Shown here piece by piece: positions 1 to 10,618 of a DNA stretch of 64,000 bases. Position 1 is the first letter of the stretch; every line of letters starts with the position of its first letter. Origin of the DNA: Pectobacterium polaris (GTDB lineage Bacteria > Pseudomonadota > Gammaproteobacteria > Enterobacterales > Enterobacteriaceae); contig NZ_CP017481.1 of the NCBI RefSeq assembly GCF_002307355.1, forward strand, positions 930,001-994,000, in the 5' to 3' direction. The notes under the pieces were generated by a model, which did not search any database, had not been told where the DNA came from, and saw only the letters and a program-made list of their open reading frames with translations. The translations under genes and the position numbers were made by a program.

Positions 1-190
1 TTATTTAAGTGGTAATCTCTTTAACTCATTCCTTTTGGATTCAACGGAAGGACACCTGTTTGTCATTCTGACCGCGCTCCTTCTGGCGAAGCATATTCCG
101 CTTGTGCAACGTAAGAAAGATGAATCACCACTGCCCAGCAGGCCATCATAGTTATGCCAGAATAGCGTTACGCTAGAATCATGCTGCTCA

Positions 191-225
191 CCCAATGGCA
201 CTTAAAAAATCTCGGTGCCATTGGG
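191..225. repeat. Perfect 11-bp inverted repeat upstream of waaE
   Basis: The arms CCCAATGGCAC (191-201) and GTGCCATTGGG (215-225) are exact reverse complements around a 13-nt loop. There is no U-tract on either side, so it is not a classical terminator. The whole stretch 1-295 holds no convincing gene. It may be a leader hairpin for waaE or the end of an upstream repeat. Confidence 0.6.
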
Positions 226-295
226 TTCAACGCTTAGACGGCAAGAGAACGCCTCTCTCGTCTGTTTCATCATTTTCAGCACCATAGGACATAGA

Positions 296-1063
296 GTGAA
301 CGCGCATAAACGTTTATCCGTCGTCATGATTACCAAAAATGAAACGGAACTGATCGCCGATTGCCTGAAGTCTGTCTCGTGGGCAGATGAAATTATTGTC
401 GTCGATTCTGGCAGCACAGATAATACGGTAGAGATCGCGTATCAATACGGTGCAAAAGTCTATCAGCACGATGATTGGCCGGGGTATGGCAAGCAGCGGC
501 AGCGCGCACAGAGCTACGCCAGCGGTGATTATATCTTCATGATTGACGCTGACGAACGAGTGACCCCTGAACTACGGCAATCCATCGAATCCGTGCTTAC
601 TGCCTCAGACACTAATACGGTTTACTGCTGCTCACGACGCAATTTTTTCCTTGGTCGTTTTATGAAGCATAGCGGATGGTATCCCGACAAGGTTATCCGC
701 CTCTATGCAAACCAGCACTACCGTTATAATGACAACAGTGTGCACGAGTCTCTTGACTATGGCTCCGCCACATTGAGCCATCTATCAGGCGATTTATTAC
801 ATTTAACCTGCCGAGATTTAGCCGTTTTTCAACAGAAACAGCTACGCTATGCTTCAGACTGGGCGGAAGAACGACACCGTCAGGGAAAAAAATGTCACTA
901 CCTGAGTATCCTTACGCATACGGCTTCGACATTCTTAAAAACCTGGATATTACGTGCTGGTTTTTTGGATGGGAAATACGGTTTTCTACTCGCGATTATT
1001 AATGCGCAGTACACATTCAATAAATACGCTGGGTTATGGTCCCGTAATAATATAAAGTTGTGA
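296..1063 (+). CDS. waaE: Lipopolysaccharide core glycosyltransferase, family 2 (WaaE/KdtX-like)
   Basis: This 255-residue GT-A type glycosyltransferase would transfer a hexose, in characterised WaaE proteins a beta-1,4-glucose, onto heptose I of the LPS inner core at the cytoplasmic face of the inner membrane. The protein shows the family 2 start SVVMITKNE (8-16), the nucleotide-binding DSGSTD (37-42) and a metal-binding DAD (84-86). It continues with the WaaE-like segments HSGWYPDKV and [11 protein letters not shown] chose GTG 296, which has AGGAC just upstream; the open frame extends back to 215, but that extension shows no family similarity. The gene lies just before waaA and coaD, as in Serratia and Klebsiella relatives. 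The sugar donor is inferred from the family. Confidence 0.88.
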   Translation: MNAHKRLSVVMITKNETELIADCLKSVSWADEIIVVDSGSTDNTVEIAYQYGAKVYQHDDWPGYGKQRQRAQSYASGDYIFMIDADERVTPELRQSIESVLTASDTNTVYCCSRRNFFLGRFMKHSGWYPDKVIRLYANQHYRYNDNSVHESLDYGSATLSHLSGDLLHLTCRDLAVFQQKQLRYASDWAEERHRQGKKCHYLSILTHTASTFLKTWILRAGFLDGKYGFLLAIINAQYTFNKYAGLWSRNNIKL

Positions 1064-1147
1064 GGAATAGGTGATACCACCAAACATAGCCTTATCCTCA
1101 CTAACCCGATAAAATCACCCCAGCGATAACCGATAACAGTAAACCTT

Positions 1148-2425
1148 ATGCTACAAACTCTCTACACCATTATCCTGTACCTCATCCAACCGTTGATTTG
1201 GCTTCGCCTGTGGCTTCGTGGCCGTAAGGCTCCGGCCTATCGTCGACGCTGGGGTGAACGCTACGGTTTTTGTGCAGAGAAGGTCAAGCCAGACGGTATC
1301 ATGCTACATTCGGTATCCGTGGGTGAAACGCTAGCCGCAATTCCCTTAGTGAGAGCATTGCGCCATCGTTATCCCAATCTGCCGATCACGGTAACCACCA
1401 TGACGCCAACCGGTTCCGAGCGCGTGCGTTCAGCGTTTGGCGACACGGTCTATCACGTTTACCTGCCTTATGATTTACCCTGTGCTCTGAAGCGTTTTTT
1501 TGACCAGGTTCGTCCAAAAATCGTCATCATTATGGAAACCGAGCTGTGGCCAAACCTGATCGCAGAGCTGCATAAACGCGACATTCCGCTGGTCATTGCC
1601 AATGCACGACTGTCAGAACGCTCTGCTGCGGGTTATAAAAAGATCGGTAAGCTTATGCGCCATATCTTGCAGCGCATTACCCTCGTCGCCGCACAGAATC
1701 AGGAAGATGGTAATCGGTTTATCGATCTTGGTCTGAAGCGCTCCAGCCTGAAAGTGACTGGTAGCCTCAAATTTGATATTTCCGTGACGCCAGAACTGGC
1801 GGCCAGGGCCATTACATTACGTCGACAATGGGCACCACACCGTCCAGTATGGATAGCCACCAGCACGCACGAAGGTGAAGAAGCGATCGTTCTAGCCGCT
1901 CACCGACAACTGCTTGCCACCTACCCTGACTTACTACTCATTCTTGTGCCTCGCCACCCAGAACGTTTCTCCACCACGCAGGCGCTGGCAGAAAATCTAG
2001 GATTCACCTACACGCTGCGCAGCAGCGGTGAACAGCCTCCTGCCAACACACAGGTCGTCATTGGGGACACCATGGGCGAGCTGATGCTGTTATACGGCAT
2101 CGCCGATCTGGCTTTTGTCGGTGGGAGTTTGGTTGAACGCGGCGGACATAATCCGCTAGAAGCGGCAGCTCATGCGATCCCGGTATTGATGGGGCCACAC
2201 ACGTTCAATTTCAAAGACATCTGCAACAAACTCGATCAGGCCGACGGGCTGATTACCGTGACCGATGCAGACTCACTGGGGAAAGAAGTCGGGAAACTGC
2301 TCGCTGACGAAGATTATCGTCTTTACTATGGTCGACATGCCGTGGAAGTGTTACACCAAAACCAGGGCGCACTACAGATGCTGCTTACGCTACTGGAACC
2401 TTATTTGCCCCAGCGGACACAGTAA
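1148..2425 (+). CDS. waaA: 3-deoxy-D-manno-octulosonic acid (Kdo) transferase
   Basis: WaaA (KdtA) adds two Kdo residues from CMP-Kdo to the lipid A precursor, an essential LPS step at the inner membrane. The 425-residue length matches enterobacterial WaaA. The N-terminus (about residues 5-20) is a membrane-anchoring hydrophobic segment. It is followed by the Kdo-transferase N-domain with HSVSVGE and ETELWPN, then a GT-B C-domain with FVGGSLVERGGHNPLEAA. It lies 84 bp downstream of waaE and 39 bp upstream of coaD on the same strand, so the three are probably co-transcribed. Confidence 0.96.
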   Translation: MLQTLYTIILYLIQPLIWLRLWLRGRKAPAYRRRWGERYGFCAEKVKPDGIMLHSVSVGETLAAIPLVRALRHRYPNLPITVTTMTPTGSERVRSAFGDTVYHVYLPYDLPCALKRFFDQVRPKIVIIMETELWPNLIAELHKRDIPLVIANARLSERSAAGYKKIGKLMRHILQRITLVAAQNQEDGNRFIDLGLKRSSLKVTGSLKFDISVTPELAARAITLRRQWAPHRPVWIATSTHEGEEAIVLAAHRQLLATYPDLLLILVPRHPERFSTTQALAENLGFTYTLRSSGEQPPANTQVVIGDTMGELMLLYGIADLAFVGGSLVERGGHNPLEAAAHAIPVLMGPHTFNFKDICNKLDQADGLITVTDADSLGKEVGKLLADEDYRLYYGRHAVEVLHQNQGALQMLLTLLEPYLPQRTQ

Positions 2426-2452
2426 AGCAGTAGCTACCCAGACAGTGAATGA

Positions 2453-2944
<492 letters not shown>

Positions 2945-2952
2945 TCATCCGT

Positions 2953-3927
2953 TTACGGGATTAGAGAAATGACAGCCTCTTTGACATCAGCCACACTGAT
3001 ACTATCGATGCATTTTCCTGAATGCAGCAAGACGTGATTTACACCGATCGGATACCAACGCAAATATTTTTCTGGTCTTGCTTCAAATAAACCGACAACG
3101 GGTATCTGCAACGCCGCACCAAGGTGAACTGGTGCACTATCAGCCGAAACCACCAAATCTAATTGGCTCATCGCTGCAATAAGGTCAGGCACTGTTTCAG
3201 TATCGATACACTGAACCGTAATGCCATTAAGCGCATCTTGCTCCGGCTTCTCACCTGGACTAGAGAAAATAATGATATTGAAATTATTGCCAAGTAACTT
3301 AGCAAGTGAGTACCAGTTTTCCCACGGCCAGCGACGTTCATGTGCTTTATTTGATATAAAAAATCCGATATTCACTTTGCCGTTATTTTCTAATTTTTCT
3401 GACCATTGCTTTTTTAATTCTGGGTTAGGATAAATATAAAGCTTTAGATCGTCAGTGCTCGTTACACCAAGCTCGGGCACCAAATCATACCCCGCTAAGA
3501 CTTCATGCTTTATTGGCCGGTTAGTAATATGTTTGATGTTGCGATCGTCAAATTCTGTCTCAGCCGTGTGCCAACGCTTATCAGGAATATTCATCCATCT
3601 AGCGAACTGAATCGCATTCTTATTCACCCCACCATTAGGAATAATCAGCAAATCGAAATTCAAACGCTTTAAGCGAGTAATCAACAGAAACTTATCGATC
3701 AATGAGCTGATTAAACCACTGCGGTTATTTCTCTCTCGACTTTTGCTGTAAACATAATGATGTACTTCTTTTATGTCTGGATTATCTTCAAGCGCGTATG
3801 AATTATACTTGTTCCCTAAGACATGGATTTCAGCAGTCGGCCATTTTCTTTTCAGAGAGTGAATCAACGCTGTAGTGCATACCATATCACCCAGAAAATC
3901 GATTCTTATCAACAAAATGCGCTGCAT
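2953..3927 (-). CDS. Glycosyltransferase family 9 (heptosyltransferase-like)
   Basis: This 324-residue protein resembles ADP-heptose:LPS heptosyltransferases (GT9, GT-B fold). It starts with the family pattern RILLIRIDFLGDMV, has an IHVLGN segment near residue 36, and carries a C-terminal donor-site region with VSADSAPVHLGAALQIPVVGLF near 260-280. It would work on the LPS core, but acceptor and donor cannot be read from the sequence. It is convergent with coaD (8-bp gap) and lies between coaD and mutM, which are adjacent in E. coli. It is clearly richer in A+T than its neighbours, suggesting acquisition or a strain-variable LPS locus. Confidence 0.85.
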   Translation of the reverse strand: MQRILLIRIDFLGDMVCTTALIHSLKRKWPTAEIHVLGNKYNSYALEDNPDIKEVHHYVYSKSRERNNRSGLISSLIDKFLLITRLKRLNFDLLIIPNGGVNKNAIQFARWMNIPDKRWHTAETEFDDRNIKHITNRPIKHEVLAGYDLVPELGVTSTDDLKLYIYPNPELKKQWSEKLENNGKVNIGFFISNKAHERRWPWENWYSLAKLLGNNFNIIIFSSPGEKPEQDALNGITVQCIDTETVPDLIAAMSQLDLVVSADSAPVHLGAALQIPVVGLFEARPEKYLRWYPIGVNHVLLHSGKCIDSISVADVKEAVISLIP

Positions 3928-3994
3928 ACTTCTTTTCCCTTAATAAGCATTATCGCCATTTGTTACTTATCTGAATTTTTATCCACAATACCGA

Positions 3995-4804
3995 TTACTT
4001 CTGGCAGCGGCGACAGAAAAATGTGCTGCGCTGCCCATGCTTCGCGATTTCTATCGGCGTTCCGCATGTCCGACAAAGTTCACCGTTGCGGCCATAGACT
4101 CGCAGCTCCTGCGCGAAATAACCGGGTTTGCCATCTGATTGCAAGAAGTCACGCAGTGTCGTGCCACCCTGCTCAATTGAAAGCTGTAGCACCTGTTTAA
4201 TCACGCCCACCAATATGGCTGCGTCGTTTTCATTTAGCGATCCAGCCGTTCTGTCAGGATGGATACCCGCCGCAAACAGCGATTCACTCGCGTAAATATT
4301 GCCTACGCCGACGACGACTTTGTTATCCATAATCCACTGTTTGATTGCCGTCTTTTTACCGCGTGAGGCCTGATAAAGATAATCGGCAGAGAATTCAGCC
4401 TCTAAGGGTTCTGGCCCGAGATGCGCCAATACCGAGCAAGTTTCCGGATTATCCGTCCACAGCCAGGCACCAAAACGTCGGGGATCGGTGTAACGCAGCA
4501 CCTTACCGCTGTCCATAACCAAATCAACGTGATCGTGTTTTTCCGGCTCGCTATATTCCGGCAACACCCGCAGGCTGCCAGACATGCCGAGATGCACAAT
4601 AATCCAGCCACGAGTCAGCTCAATCAGCAGATATTTTGCCCGCCGACGCACACTTAGCACCGGCTCATCGCTCAGCGAAAGAATCTCAGCCGATACCGGC
4701 CAGCGCAGACGTGAGTTTCTCACTTCAGCATAAAGAATGGTGTGGCCGATAAGATACGGCGAAATCCCACGACGGCTGGTTTCAACCTCAGGTAATTCAG
4801 GCAT
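3995..4804 (-). CDS. mutM: Formamidopyrimidine-DNA glycosylase (8-oxoguanine repair)
   Basis: MutM (Fpg) excises 8-oxoguanine and formamidopyrimidines and nicks the abasic site. The 269-residue protein begins PELPEVE, which supplies the catalytic N-terminal proline and the essential glutamate once Met is removed. It has the RRAKYLL segment with the conserved lysine near 57 and ends in the family zinc finger, CRTC and CRRC flanking a 16-residue loop. It is downstream of rpmG in the rpmB-rpmG-mutM order, but a strong hairpin terminator separates it from rpmG and probably limits read-through. Confidence 0.97.
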   Translation of the reverse strand: MPELPEVETSRRGISPYLIGHTILYAEVRNSRLRWPVSAEILSLSDEPVLSVRRRAKYLLIELTRGWIIVHLGMSGSLRVLPEYSEPEKHDHVDLVMDSGKVLRYTDPRRFGAWLWTDNPETCSVLAHLGPEPLEAEFSADYLYQASRGKKTAIKQWIMDNKVVVGVGNIYASESLFAAGIHPDRTAGSLNENDAAILVGVIKQVLQLSIEQGGTTLRDFLQSDGKPGYFAQELRVYGRNGELCRTCGTPIEIAKHGQRSTFFCRRCQK

Positions 4805-4974
4805 GTGCGTCTCCTGATAAAGGTGGCTACATTAGCATCAACAGCAGGATACCATCAGTGACAGCCCGCAAGACAGGGGATGCCGCGGGAAACAAGGCAA
4901 CGGCTAGCCTATTTTACCCGCAATATTTAACACAAAGCAGTTAAAAAAAATCGACATCTGGCTGGCATATGGCG

Positions 4975-5004
4975 AAAAAAAACCCGACCAAGGCCGGGTT
5001 TTTA
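4975..5004 (-). terminator. Rho-independent terminator after rpmG
   Basis: AACCCGGCC and GGTCGGGTT arms (minus-strand reading) form a GC-rich hairpin flanked by A and T runs on both sides. It can therefore terminate rpmBG on the minus strand and probably works in both directions. The remaining 4805-4974 interval looks like the mutM upstream region and shows no gene. Confidence 0.85.
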
Positions 5005-5018
5005 TCAAGAAGCAGAAA

Positions 5019-5189
<171 letters not shown>

Positions 5190-5197
5190 TCAGTTCC

Positions 5198-5455
<258 letters not shown>

Positions 5456-5500
5456 TCAGCTCGAGCTTCGTATAGGGTTTGGCCGCCTCGTCAGGCTTTA

Positions 5501-5565
5501 GAGCCCATCTCAGCAACTTCACTGAAAAGACTCTGTCATCAGGATAAACCTGCTGAGATAGGCTC
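5501..5565. repeat. Imperfect 15-bp inverted repeat between radC and rpmB
   Basis: GAGCCCATCTCAGCA (5501-5515) pairs with TGCTGAGATAGGCTC (5551-5565), 14 of 15 positions, around a 35-nt loop. It lies about 70 bp upstream of rpmB in a 237-bp interval without a gene. It could be a dispersed palindromic element or a leader structure; the sequence alone does not decide. Confidence 0.55.
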
Positions 5566-5671
5566 TTAACGCCACACCCAAGATTCTCAAAGGTGGCGTA
5601 GTATACGCTCTGAAGCGTAAGTGCTCAAGTCCCGAACAGCTAAAGATCCCATTGGATCGCGGAAATATCTG

Positions 5672-6337
5672 TCAAATCCAGCCGCGCTCGGCAAAAGAAA
5701 CGTATTCGCCATGCCCAATAACCAAATGATCGAGCACGCGGATCTCCATTAACAGACAGGCTTTGACAATCTGTTCGGTTATCGCACGGTCAGCCTGACT
5801 CGGCTCCGCTTTTCCCGACGGGTGATTATGCGCCAGTATTAGCGCGGCAGCATTTGCTTTTAGCGCTTCACGCACAATCTCACGCGGGTGGACTTCTACG
5901 CTGTTAATCGTACCAACAAACATCTCCTGATGGCGAATAACGTGGTGCTGATTGTCCAAAAATAGAACTAAAAAAACTTCACGCTCACGTCGGGACAGCA
6001 GTAGCTGCAAATATTGACCGGTCGCTTCCGGGTTCAGCATGGCATCCTCTTTCGCCAGGCGAGAGAAAAATAGCCGCCGCGACAGCTCTGCGATCGCCTT
6101 GAGCTGCGTATATTTTGATATCCCCACGCCTCTGGCATGATGAAACGCTGCCTGGTCGGCCGCCATCAGTTGATAGAGCGAGCCAAAATGCGCCAATAAG
6201 TCTTCTGCCAGCTGCATCACATGCACGCCCGGTAGCCCCGTGCGCAAAAAAATCGCCAGCAATTCAACATCCGTCAGTGATTCAGCCCCTAAGCGCACCA
6301 GTTTTTCACGCGGTGCCAATCCTTTTTCCCAGCCCAT
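5672..6337 (-). CDS. radC: RadC-family JAB1/MPN domain protein
   Basis: RadC proteins carry an N-terminal helix-hairpin-helix-like region and a C-terminal JAB/MPN metallo-hydrolase-like domain; despite the name, a direct repair role is not established. The 221-residue protein starts [13 protein letters not shown]. The MPN motif is visible as a glutamate in the EVHPREIV region, followed by LAHNHPSG and a downstream D in SQADR, so the metal ligands appear intact. I chose ATG 6337 over the GTG at 6340, because GGGAGAA is spaced correctly for the ATG. It is divergent from coaBC, as in E. coli. Confidence 0.93.
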   Translation of the reverse strand: MGWEKGLAPREKLVRLGAESLTDVELLAIFLRTGLPGVHVMQLAEDLLAHFGSLYQLMAADQAAFHHARGVGISKYTQLKAIAELSRRLFFSRLAKEDAMLNPEATGQYLQLLLSRREREVFLVLFLDNQHHVIRHQEMFVGTINSVEVHPREIVREALKANAAALILAHNHPSGKAEPSQADRAITEQIVKACLLMEIRVLDHLVIGHGEYVSFAERGWI

Positions 6338-6520
6338 CACCTTCTCCCTATACCGCTCAACGGCATCATGTCACGCCCGTAAAAACAGGACGACACCGGC
6401 GGTAAAAGGCTGCGAAGCGCTTCGCAATCTTCTTAGGGAAACCATGGTAACCACCTTAAGATTCCTATCTGCCCGCAAGGTTATGGTAAAATGGCGCATC
6501 TTCTGACTTTCAATCGGACC

Positions 6521-7768
6521 ATGATGATGACGGAATTTTCCAGCCTGAATGCACTCTCCGGCAAACGAATCGTGCTGGGTATCAGCGGCGGCATCGCCGC
6601 GTATAAGTGCCCGGAACTGGTGCGACGCCTGCGCGATGGCGGAGCCGACGTACGAGTTGTCATGACCTCTGCCGCTAAAGCTTTCATCACGCCACTGACG
6701 CTGCAAGCCGTCTCTGGCTACCCGGTATCAGACGACCTGCTCGACCCTGCGGCTGAAGCCTCAATGGGCCACATCGAGTTAGGAAAATGGGCTGATTTAG
6801 TCATTCTCGCCCCGGCGACTGCCGATCTGATCGCTCGAGTTGCTGCTGGCATGGCGAATGACCTGCTGACCACGATCTGTCTGGCGACATCCGCCCCTAT
6901 CGCCGTTGTCCCTGCGATGAATCAGCAGATGTATCGCGCAGAGCCCACGCAGGACAACCTGCGCACGCTGGCCACGCGCGGTTTACCGATCTGGGGGCCA
7001 GATAGCGGCAGTCAGGCATGTGGCGACGTTGGGCCGGGTCGCATGATCGACCCAATGGAGATTGTCGGGCTGGCGCAGCGTCATTTTTCTGCCATCAACG
7101 ATCTGCAACATCTGAACATTCTGGTCACCGCCGGGCCGACGAGGGAAGCGCTGGATCCCGTTCGCTTTGTTACCAATCACAGCTCCGGGAAAATGGGCTT
7201 TGCTATCGCACAGGCCGCTGCCGCCCGTGGTGCGAATGTCACACTGGTCAGCGGCCCCGTTTCGCTCGCCACACCGCAGGGCGTCACACGCATTGATGTC
7301 GGCAGCGCATTGGAGATGGAGCACGCGGTGATGGAACACGCGGCGCAGCAGCACATTGTTATCGGCTGTGCGGCGGTTGCCGACTACCGCGCCAAACACA
7401 TCGCCGATGAGAAGATTAAAAAACAGAACCAGCAGGGCGATGAAATGACTCTCACTCTGGTCAAAAATCCAGATATTATCGCCGGTGTCGCAGCCATGAC
7501 GAAAAATCGTCCTTATGTTGTCGGGTTTGCTGCCGAAACCCAGAATGTGGAAGAATACGCCCGACAAAAACTGGCGCGTAAAAAGCTGGATCTGATTTGC
7601 GCGAACAATGTCTCTCTTTTCGGGCATGGTTTTAACAGTGAAACCAATGCGTTACACCTTTTCTGGCAAGGTGGTGACACGCCGTTGCCGCAGTGCGACA
7701 AGCGTCTTCTTGGCCAAAAATTAATCGACGAGATTATCAGCCGTTATGATGAAAAAAATCGACGTTAA
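6521..7768 (+). CDS. coaBC: Bifunctional phosphopantothenoylcysteine decarboxylase / phosphopantothenate-cysteine ligase
   Basis: CoaBC (Dfp) makes 4'-phosphopantetheine from phosphopantothenate and cysteine in two steps of CoA synthesis. The N-terminal flavin decarboxylase (about 20-190) shows [12 protein letters not shown], the PAMNQQM motif and a catalytic-loop sequence with GSQACGD. The C-terminal ligase (about 200-410) has [24 protein letters not shown] and the KNPDI region. In-frame starts are 6491, 6521, 6524 and 6527. A -10-like TAAAAT ends just after 6491, which argues for 6521-6527. It overlaps dut by 20 bp, suggesting coupled expression. Confidence 0.95.
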
Positions 7769-8204
7769 GATTGTTGACCCACGCGTTGGGCAACAATTCC
7801 CGTTACCAACCTATGCCACACCGGGTTCTGCTGGGCTCGATCTGCGTGCCTGTCTGGATCAGGCGATTGAACTCAAAGCAGGGGAAACCACGCTGATTCC
7901 AACCGGGCTGGCGATTCACATTGCCGATACCGGGCTGGCGGCGGTGATCCTGCCTCGCTCCGGGCTGGGCCATAAGCACGGCGTGGTCTTGGGGAATCTG
8001 GTGGGACTGATTGATTCGGACTATCAGGGACAACTGATGGTTTCCGTCTGGAACCGTGGTCAACAAACGTTTACGGTTGAACCGGGCGAGCGCATCGCAC
8101 AGATGGTTTTTGTGCCCGTCGTTCAGGCCGAATTCAATCTGGTCGAAGATTTTGTCGGCAGCGAACGTGGAGAAGGCGGCTTCGGCCACTCCGGCCGTAG
8201 CTAA
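7749..8204 (+). CDS. dut: dUTP diphosphatase (dUTPase)
   Basis: Dut hydrolyses dUTP to dUMP and pyrophosphate, keeping uracil out of DNA and supplying dTMP synthesis. It is a trimeric enzyme, here 151 residues as in E. coli. The conserved motifs are visible: [40 protein letters not shown] and the C-terminal [12 protein letters not shown] chose ATG 7749; an ATG one codon earlier is also open. The start lies inside the end of coaBC. Confidence 0.97.
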
Positions 8205-8332
8205 CGCGATCCAGCCACCCATAGTGTAAAAAATTCCTATAAGCCACAGCGCCTATCTATCCAAAAAGAAACGGCTACTGTGGCGCTAACGGGTGCTTGT
8301 CAGTCAAATATTTAGCAAGGGTCTTTTCAGAC

Positions 8333-8929
8333 ATGGCAGAAAAAGAAAATACGAAAAGGAATCGCCGCGAGGAAATTTTGCAGGCGCTGGCGCAGATGCT
8401 GGAATCCAGCGACGGCAGCCAACGCATCACCACGGCAAAACTGGCGGCGAACGTCGGCGTGTCCGAAGCAGCGCTCTACCGGCATTTCCCCAGTAAAACG
8501 CGGATGTTTGATAGCCTGATTGAATTTATTGAGGACAGCCTAACCACCCGCATTAACCTGATTCTGCAAGACGAAAAAGAAACGTTTAATCGTCTTCGTC
8601 TGATTTTGCTGCTTATTTTAGGCTTTGCGGAGCGGAACCCAGGGCTGACTCGCATCATGACTGGCCACGCGCTGATGTTTGAACAGGATCGCTTGCAAGG
8701 GCGTATTAACCAGCTGTTTGAACGTATTGAATCGCAGCTGCGTCAGGTGTTGCGCGAGCACAAGCTACGCGATGGCAAAGGTTTCCAGCATGATGAAACG
8801 CTGCTAGCCAGCCAGCTGTTAGCGTTTTGCGAAGGGATGCTGTCGCGCTTCATTCGCTCTGAATTCCGCTATCGTCCAACGCAGGAATTCGACACCCGTT
8901 GGCCGCTGCTGGCTGCACAGCTGAACTAA
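8333..8929 (+). CDS. slmA: Nucleoid occlusion factor SlmA
   Basis: SlmA is a TetR-fold DNA-binding protein that binds sites around the chromosome and inhibits FtsZ ring assembly over the nucleoid. The 198-residue protein matches E. coli closely: [16 protein letters not shown], the helix-turn-helix [23 protein letters not shown] written in parts as [10 protein letters not shown] and [12 protein letters not shown] (about 33-55), then [15 protein letters not shown] chose ATG 8333; the 12 upstream in-frame residues are not part of the family. It is followed by a hairpin shared with convergent pyrE. Confidence 0.96.
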
Positions 8930-8949
8930 ACGCCGCTCTTAGATATTAA

Positions 8950-8975
8950 AACCCGCCAGACGTTTCTGGCGGGTT
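8950..8975. terminator. Bidirectional terminator between slmA and pyrE
   Basis: AACCCGCCAGA and TCTGGCGGGTT form a perfect GC-rich stem with a 4-nt loop between the convergent slmA and pyrE genes. A and T residues flank the stem, so it can serve both transcripts. Confidence 0.85.
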
Positions 8976-8989
8976 CATAACTCACAACG

Positions 8990-9631
8990 TTAAATCCCGT
9001 ACTGCTCACGATAGGCTTTCACCGCATCCAGATGCGCTGCCATCTCTGGTTTTTCCGCCAGATAGGCGATCAAATCCGTCAGCGTAATAATCGAAATCAC
9101 CTTGCACTGATAGTCGCGTTCCACTTCCTGAATCGCGGACAGCTCGGCGCGGCCACGTTCCTGACGATCCAGTGCAATCATCACCCCCGCCAGCGTCGCC
9201 CCGTGTGCACCGATGATTTCCATCGATTCGCGAATCGCCGTACCGGCCGTAATCACGTCATCCACCAGCATCACGCGGCCCTGTAACGGACTACCAACCA
9301 GGCTGCCGCCCTCACCGTGGTCTTTAGCTTCTTTGCGGTTGAAACAGTACGGCAGGTCACGATCGTGATGTTCTGCCAGCGCGACAGCAGCGGTAGTCGC
9401 AATCGGAATGCCTTTGTAAGCTGGCCCGAACAGCAAATCGAACTCCACGCCAGAATCCACCAGCGCTGCCGCATAAAAACGACCCAGTAAGGCCAGGTCA
9501 CGTCCGGTATTAAACAGCCCGGCGTTGAAGAAATAGGGGCTAATGCGCCCGGATTTCAGGGTGAACTCGCCGAACTTCAATACCTGCTTGCTGAGTGCAA
9601 ACTCAATAAACTGGCGCTGGTAGGCTTTCAT
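8990..9631 (-). CDS. pyrE: Orotate phosphoribosyltransferase
   Basis: PyrE joins orotate with PRPP to form OMP in de novo pyrimidine synthesis. The 213-residue protein matches E. coli length. It carries the PRPP-binding signature [13 protein letters not shown] (about 120-132) and the catalytic lysine/loop region with [14 protein letters not shown] 9631 is preceded by GAGGAGAT. It lies 69 bp downstream of rph, with an attenuator in the gap, so UTP supply should set its expression as in E. coli. Confidence 0.97.
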   Translation of the reverse strand: MKAYQRQFIEFALSKQVLKFGEFTLKSGRISPYFFNAGLFNTGRDLALLGRFYAAALVDSGVEFDLLFGPAYKGIPIATTAAVALAEHHDRDLPYCFNRKEAKDHGEGGSLVGSPLQGRVMLVDDVITAGTAIRESMEIIGAHGATLAGVMIALDRQERGRAELSAIQEVERDYQCKVISIITLTDLIAYLAEKPEMAAHLDAVKAYREQYGI

Positions 9632-9669
9632 TACTGCATCTCCTCGTCTTACTTGTTGGTCACAGACAT

Positions 9670-9694
9670 AAAAAAAGCGACCAATTGGTCGCTT
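9670..9694 (-). promoter_or_regulatory. rph-pyrE intercistronic transcription attenuator
   Basis: On the minus strand the stem AAGCGACC / GGTCGCTT with an AATT loop is followed at once by a run of T. The hairpin begins only 6 nt after the rph stop codon. A ribosome finishing rph would cover it, which is the arrangement behind UTP-sensitive attenuation of pyrE in E. coli: slow polymerase at low UTP lets the ribosome keep up and prevents termination. Confidence 0.88.
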
Positions 9695-9700
9695 ATAAAA

Positions 9701-10417
9701 TCAATCGATTAAGGCGGCTTTCTGCGCCTGAACGATGGTATCAATTCCCCCTCGGGCTAGCGCCAGCAGGGTGAGCAATTCTTCGTGGCTGAACGGCTCG
9801 CCTTCGGCCGTCCCTTGTACTTCAATCATGCGGCCGTCTTCGGTCATGACCACATTCATGTCGGTTTCCGCAGCGGAATCTTCCACGTATTCCAGATCGC
9901 ACAGCGCTTCACCGTTCACGATGCCGACGGAAACGGCGGCGATCATGCCTTTCATCGGGTTCTTTTTCAGCTTACCTTTGGCAACCATCTGGTTCAGCGC
10001 ATCGGCCAGCGCCACGCAGGCACCGGTGATGGACGCCGTACGCGTGCCGCCGTCCGCCTGCAAGACATCACAGTCGAGCGTAATGGTGTATTCGCCGAGC
10101 ACTTTCAGGTCGATTGCCGCACGCAGGGAACGTGCAATCAGGCGCTGAATCTCCAGCGTCCGACCGCCCTGCTTACCTTTGGCGGCTTCACGCGAGTTAC
10201 GGCTGTGCGTCGCACGCGGCAGCATGCCGTATTCGGCGGTGACCCATCCTTGTCCCTGGCCTTTCAGAAAGCGCGGAACACCCTCTTCTACCGTGGCATT
10301 GCATAACACTTTGGTATCGCCAAATTCGACTAAAACGGAACCTTCAGCGTGTTTCGTGTAATGACGGGTGAATGTAAGGGGGCGTACTTGCTGTGCACTT
10401 CGGCCTGTTGGGCGCAT
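9701..10417 (-). CDS. rph: Ribonuclease PH
   Basis: RNase PH is a phosphorolytic 3'-5' exoribonuclease that trims tRNA precursors and takes part in rRNA turnover. The 238-residue frame is intact, unlike E. coli K-12, where rph is frameshifted and pyrE is under-expressed. Recognisable parts are [14 protein letters not shown], the phosphate-binding [21 protein letters not shown] region written as [13 protein letters not shown], and a C-terminal [13 protein letters not shown]. It is the upstream partner of pyrE. In E. coli yicC diverges from rph here; in this window a peptide island intervenes. Confidence 0.96.
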   Translation of the reverse strand: MRPTGRSAQQVRPLTFTRHYTKHAEGSVLVEFGDTKVLCNATVEEGVPRFLKGQGQGWVTAEYGMLPRATHSRNSREAAKGKQGGRTLEIQRLIARSLRAAIDLKVLGEYTITLDCDVLQADGGTRTASITGACVALADALNQMVAKGKLKKNPMKGMIAAVSVGIVNGEALCDLEYVEDSAAETDMNVVMTEDGRMIEVQGTAEGEPFSHEELLTLLALARGGIDTIVQAQKAALID

Positions 10418-10516
10418 GGCTCATCTCCGGTGGGTCAATGAAAACTGCCGCGTATTATACACGAAATCACTCGCGTTGCGGGAAAGCGGCATCAGAAAGC
10501 CATACCTTGAACTTAT

Positions 10517-10537
10517 GGTATAACCTGAGGTTATACC
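10517..10537. promoter_or_regulatory. Perfect 21-bp palindrome, candidate operator of the peptide operon
   Basis: Two 10-bp arms, GGTATAACCT and AGGTTATACC, flank a single central G. The inner part fits a LysR-type T-N11-A box (T 10521 to A 10533). The palindrome overlaps -10-like TATAAC and TTATAC hexamers and follows TTGAAC (10507-10512). It is about 80 bp upstream of the epimerase gene, so it is a plausible operator for the operon, perhaps for the LysR protein at 20126. Confidence 0.6.
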
Positions 10538-10618
10538 CTACTGATGAACAAGTATTCGTCAGTGATGATGCATCATGAAATAGTCCGTTCATCCCCTGAG
10601 CGTTGATGAGAAAAAATC

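Noticed and set aside
1-201. 66-residue open frame on the minus strand
   Set aside because: No family pattern, no ribosome-binding site and it overlaps the inverted repeat region; treated as chance.
6983-7627. 214-residue open frame antisense to coaBC
   Set aside because: Shadow of a GC-rich gene; no ribosome site or domain.
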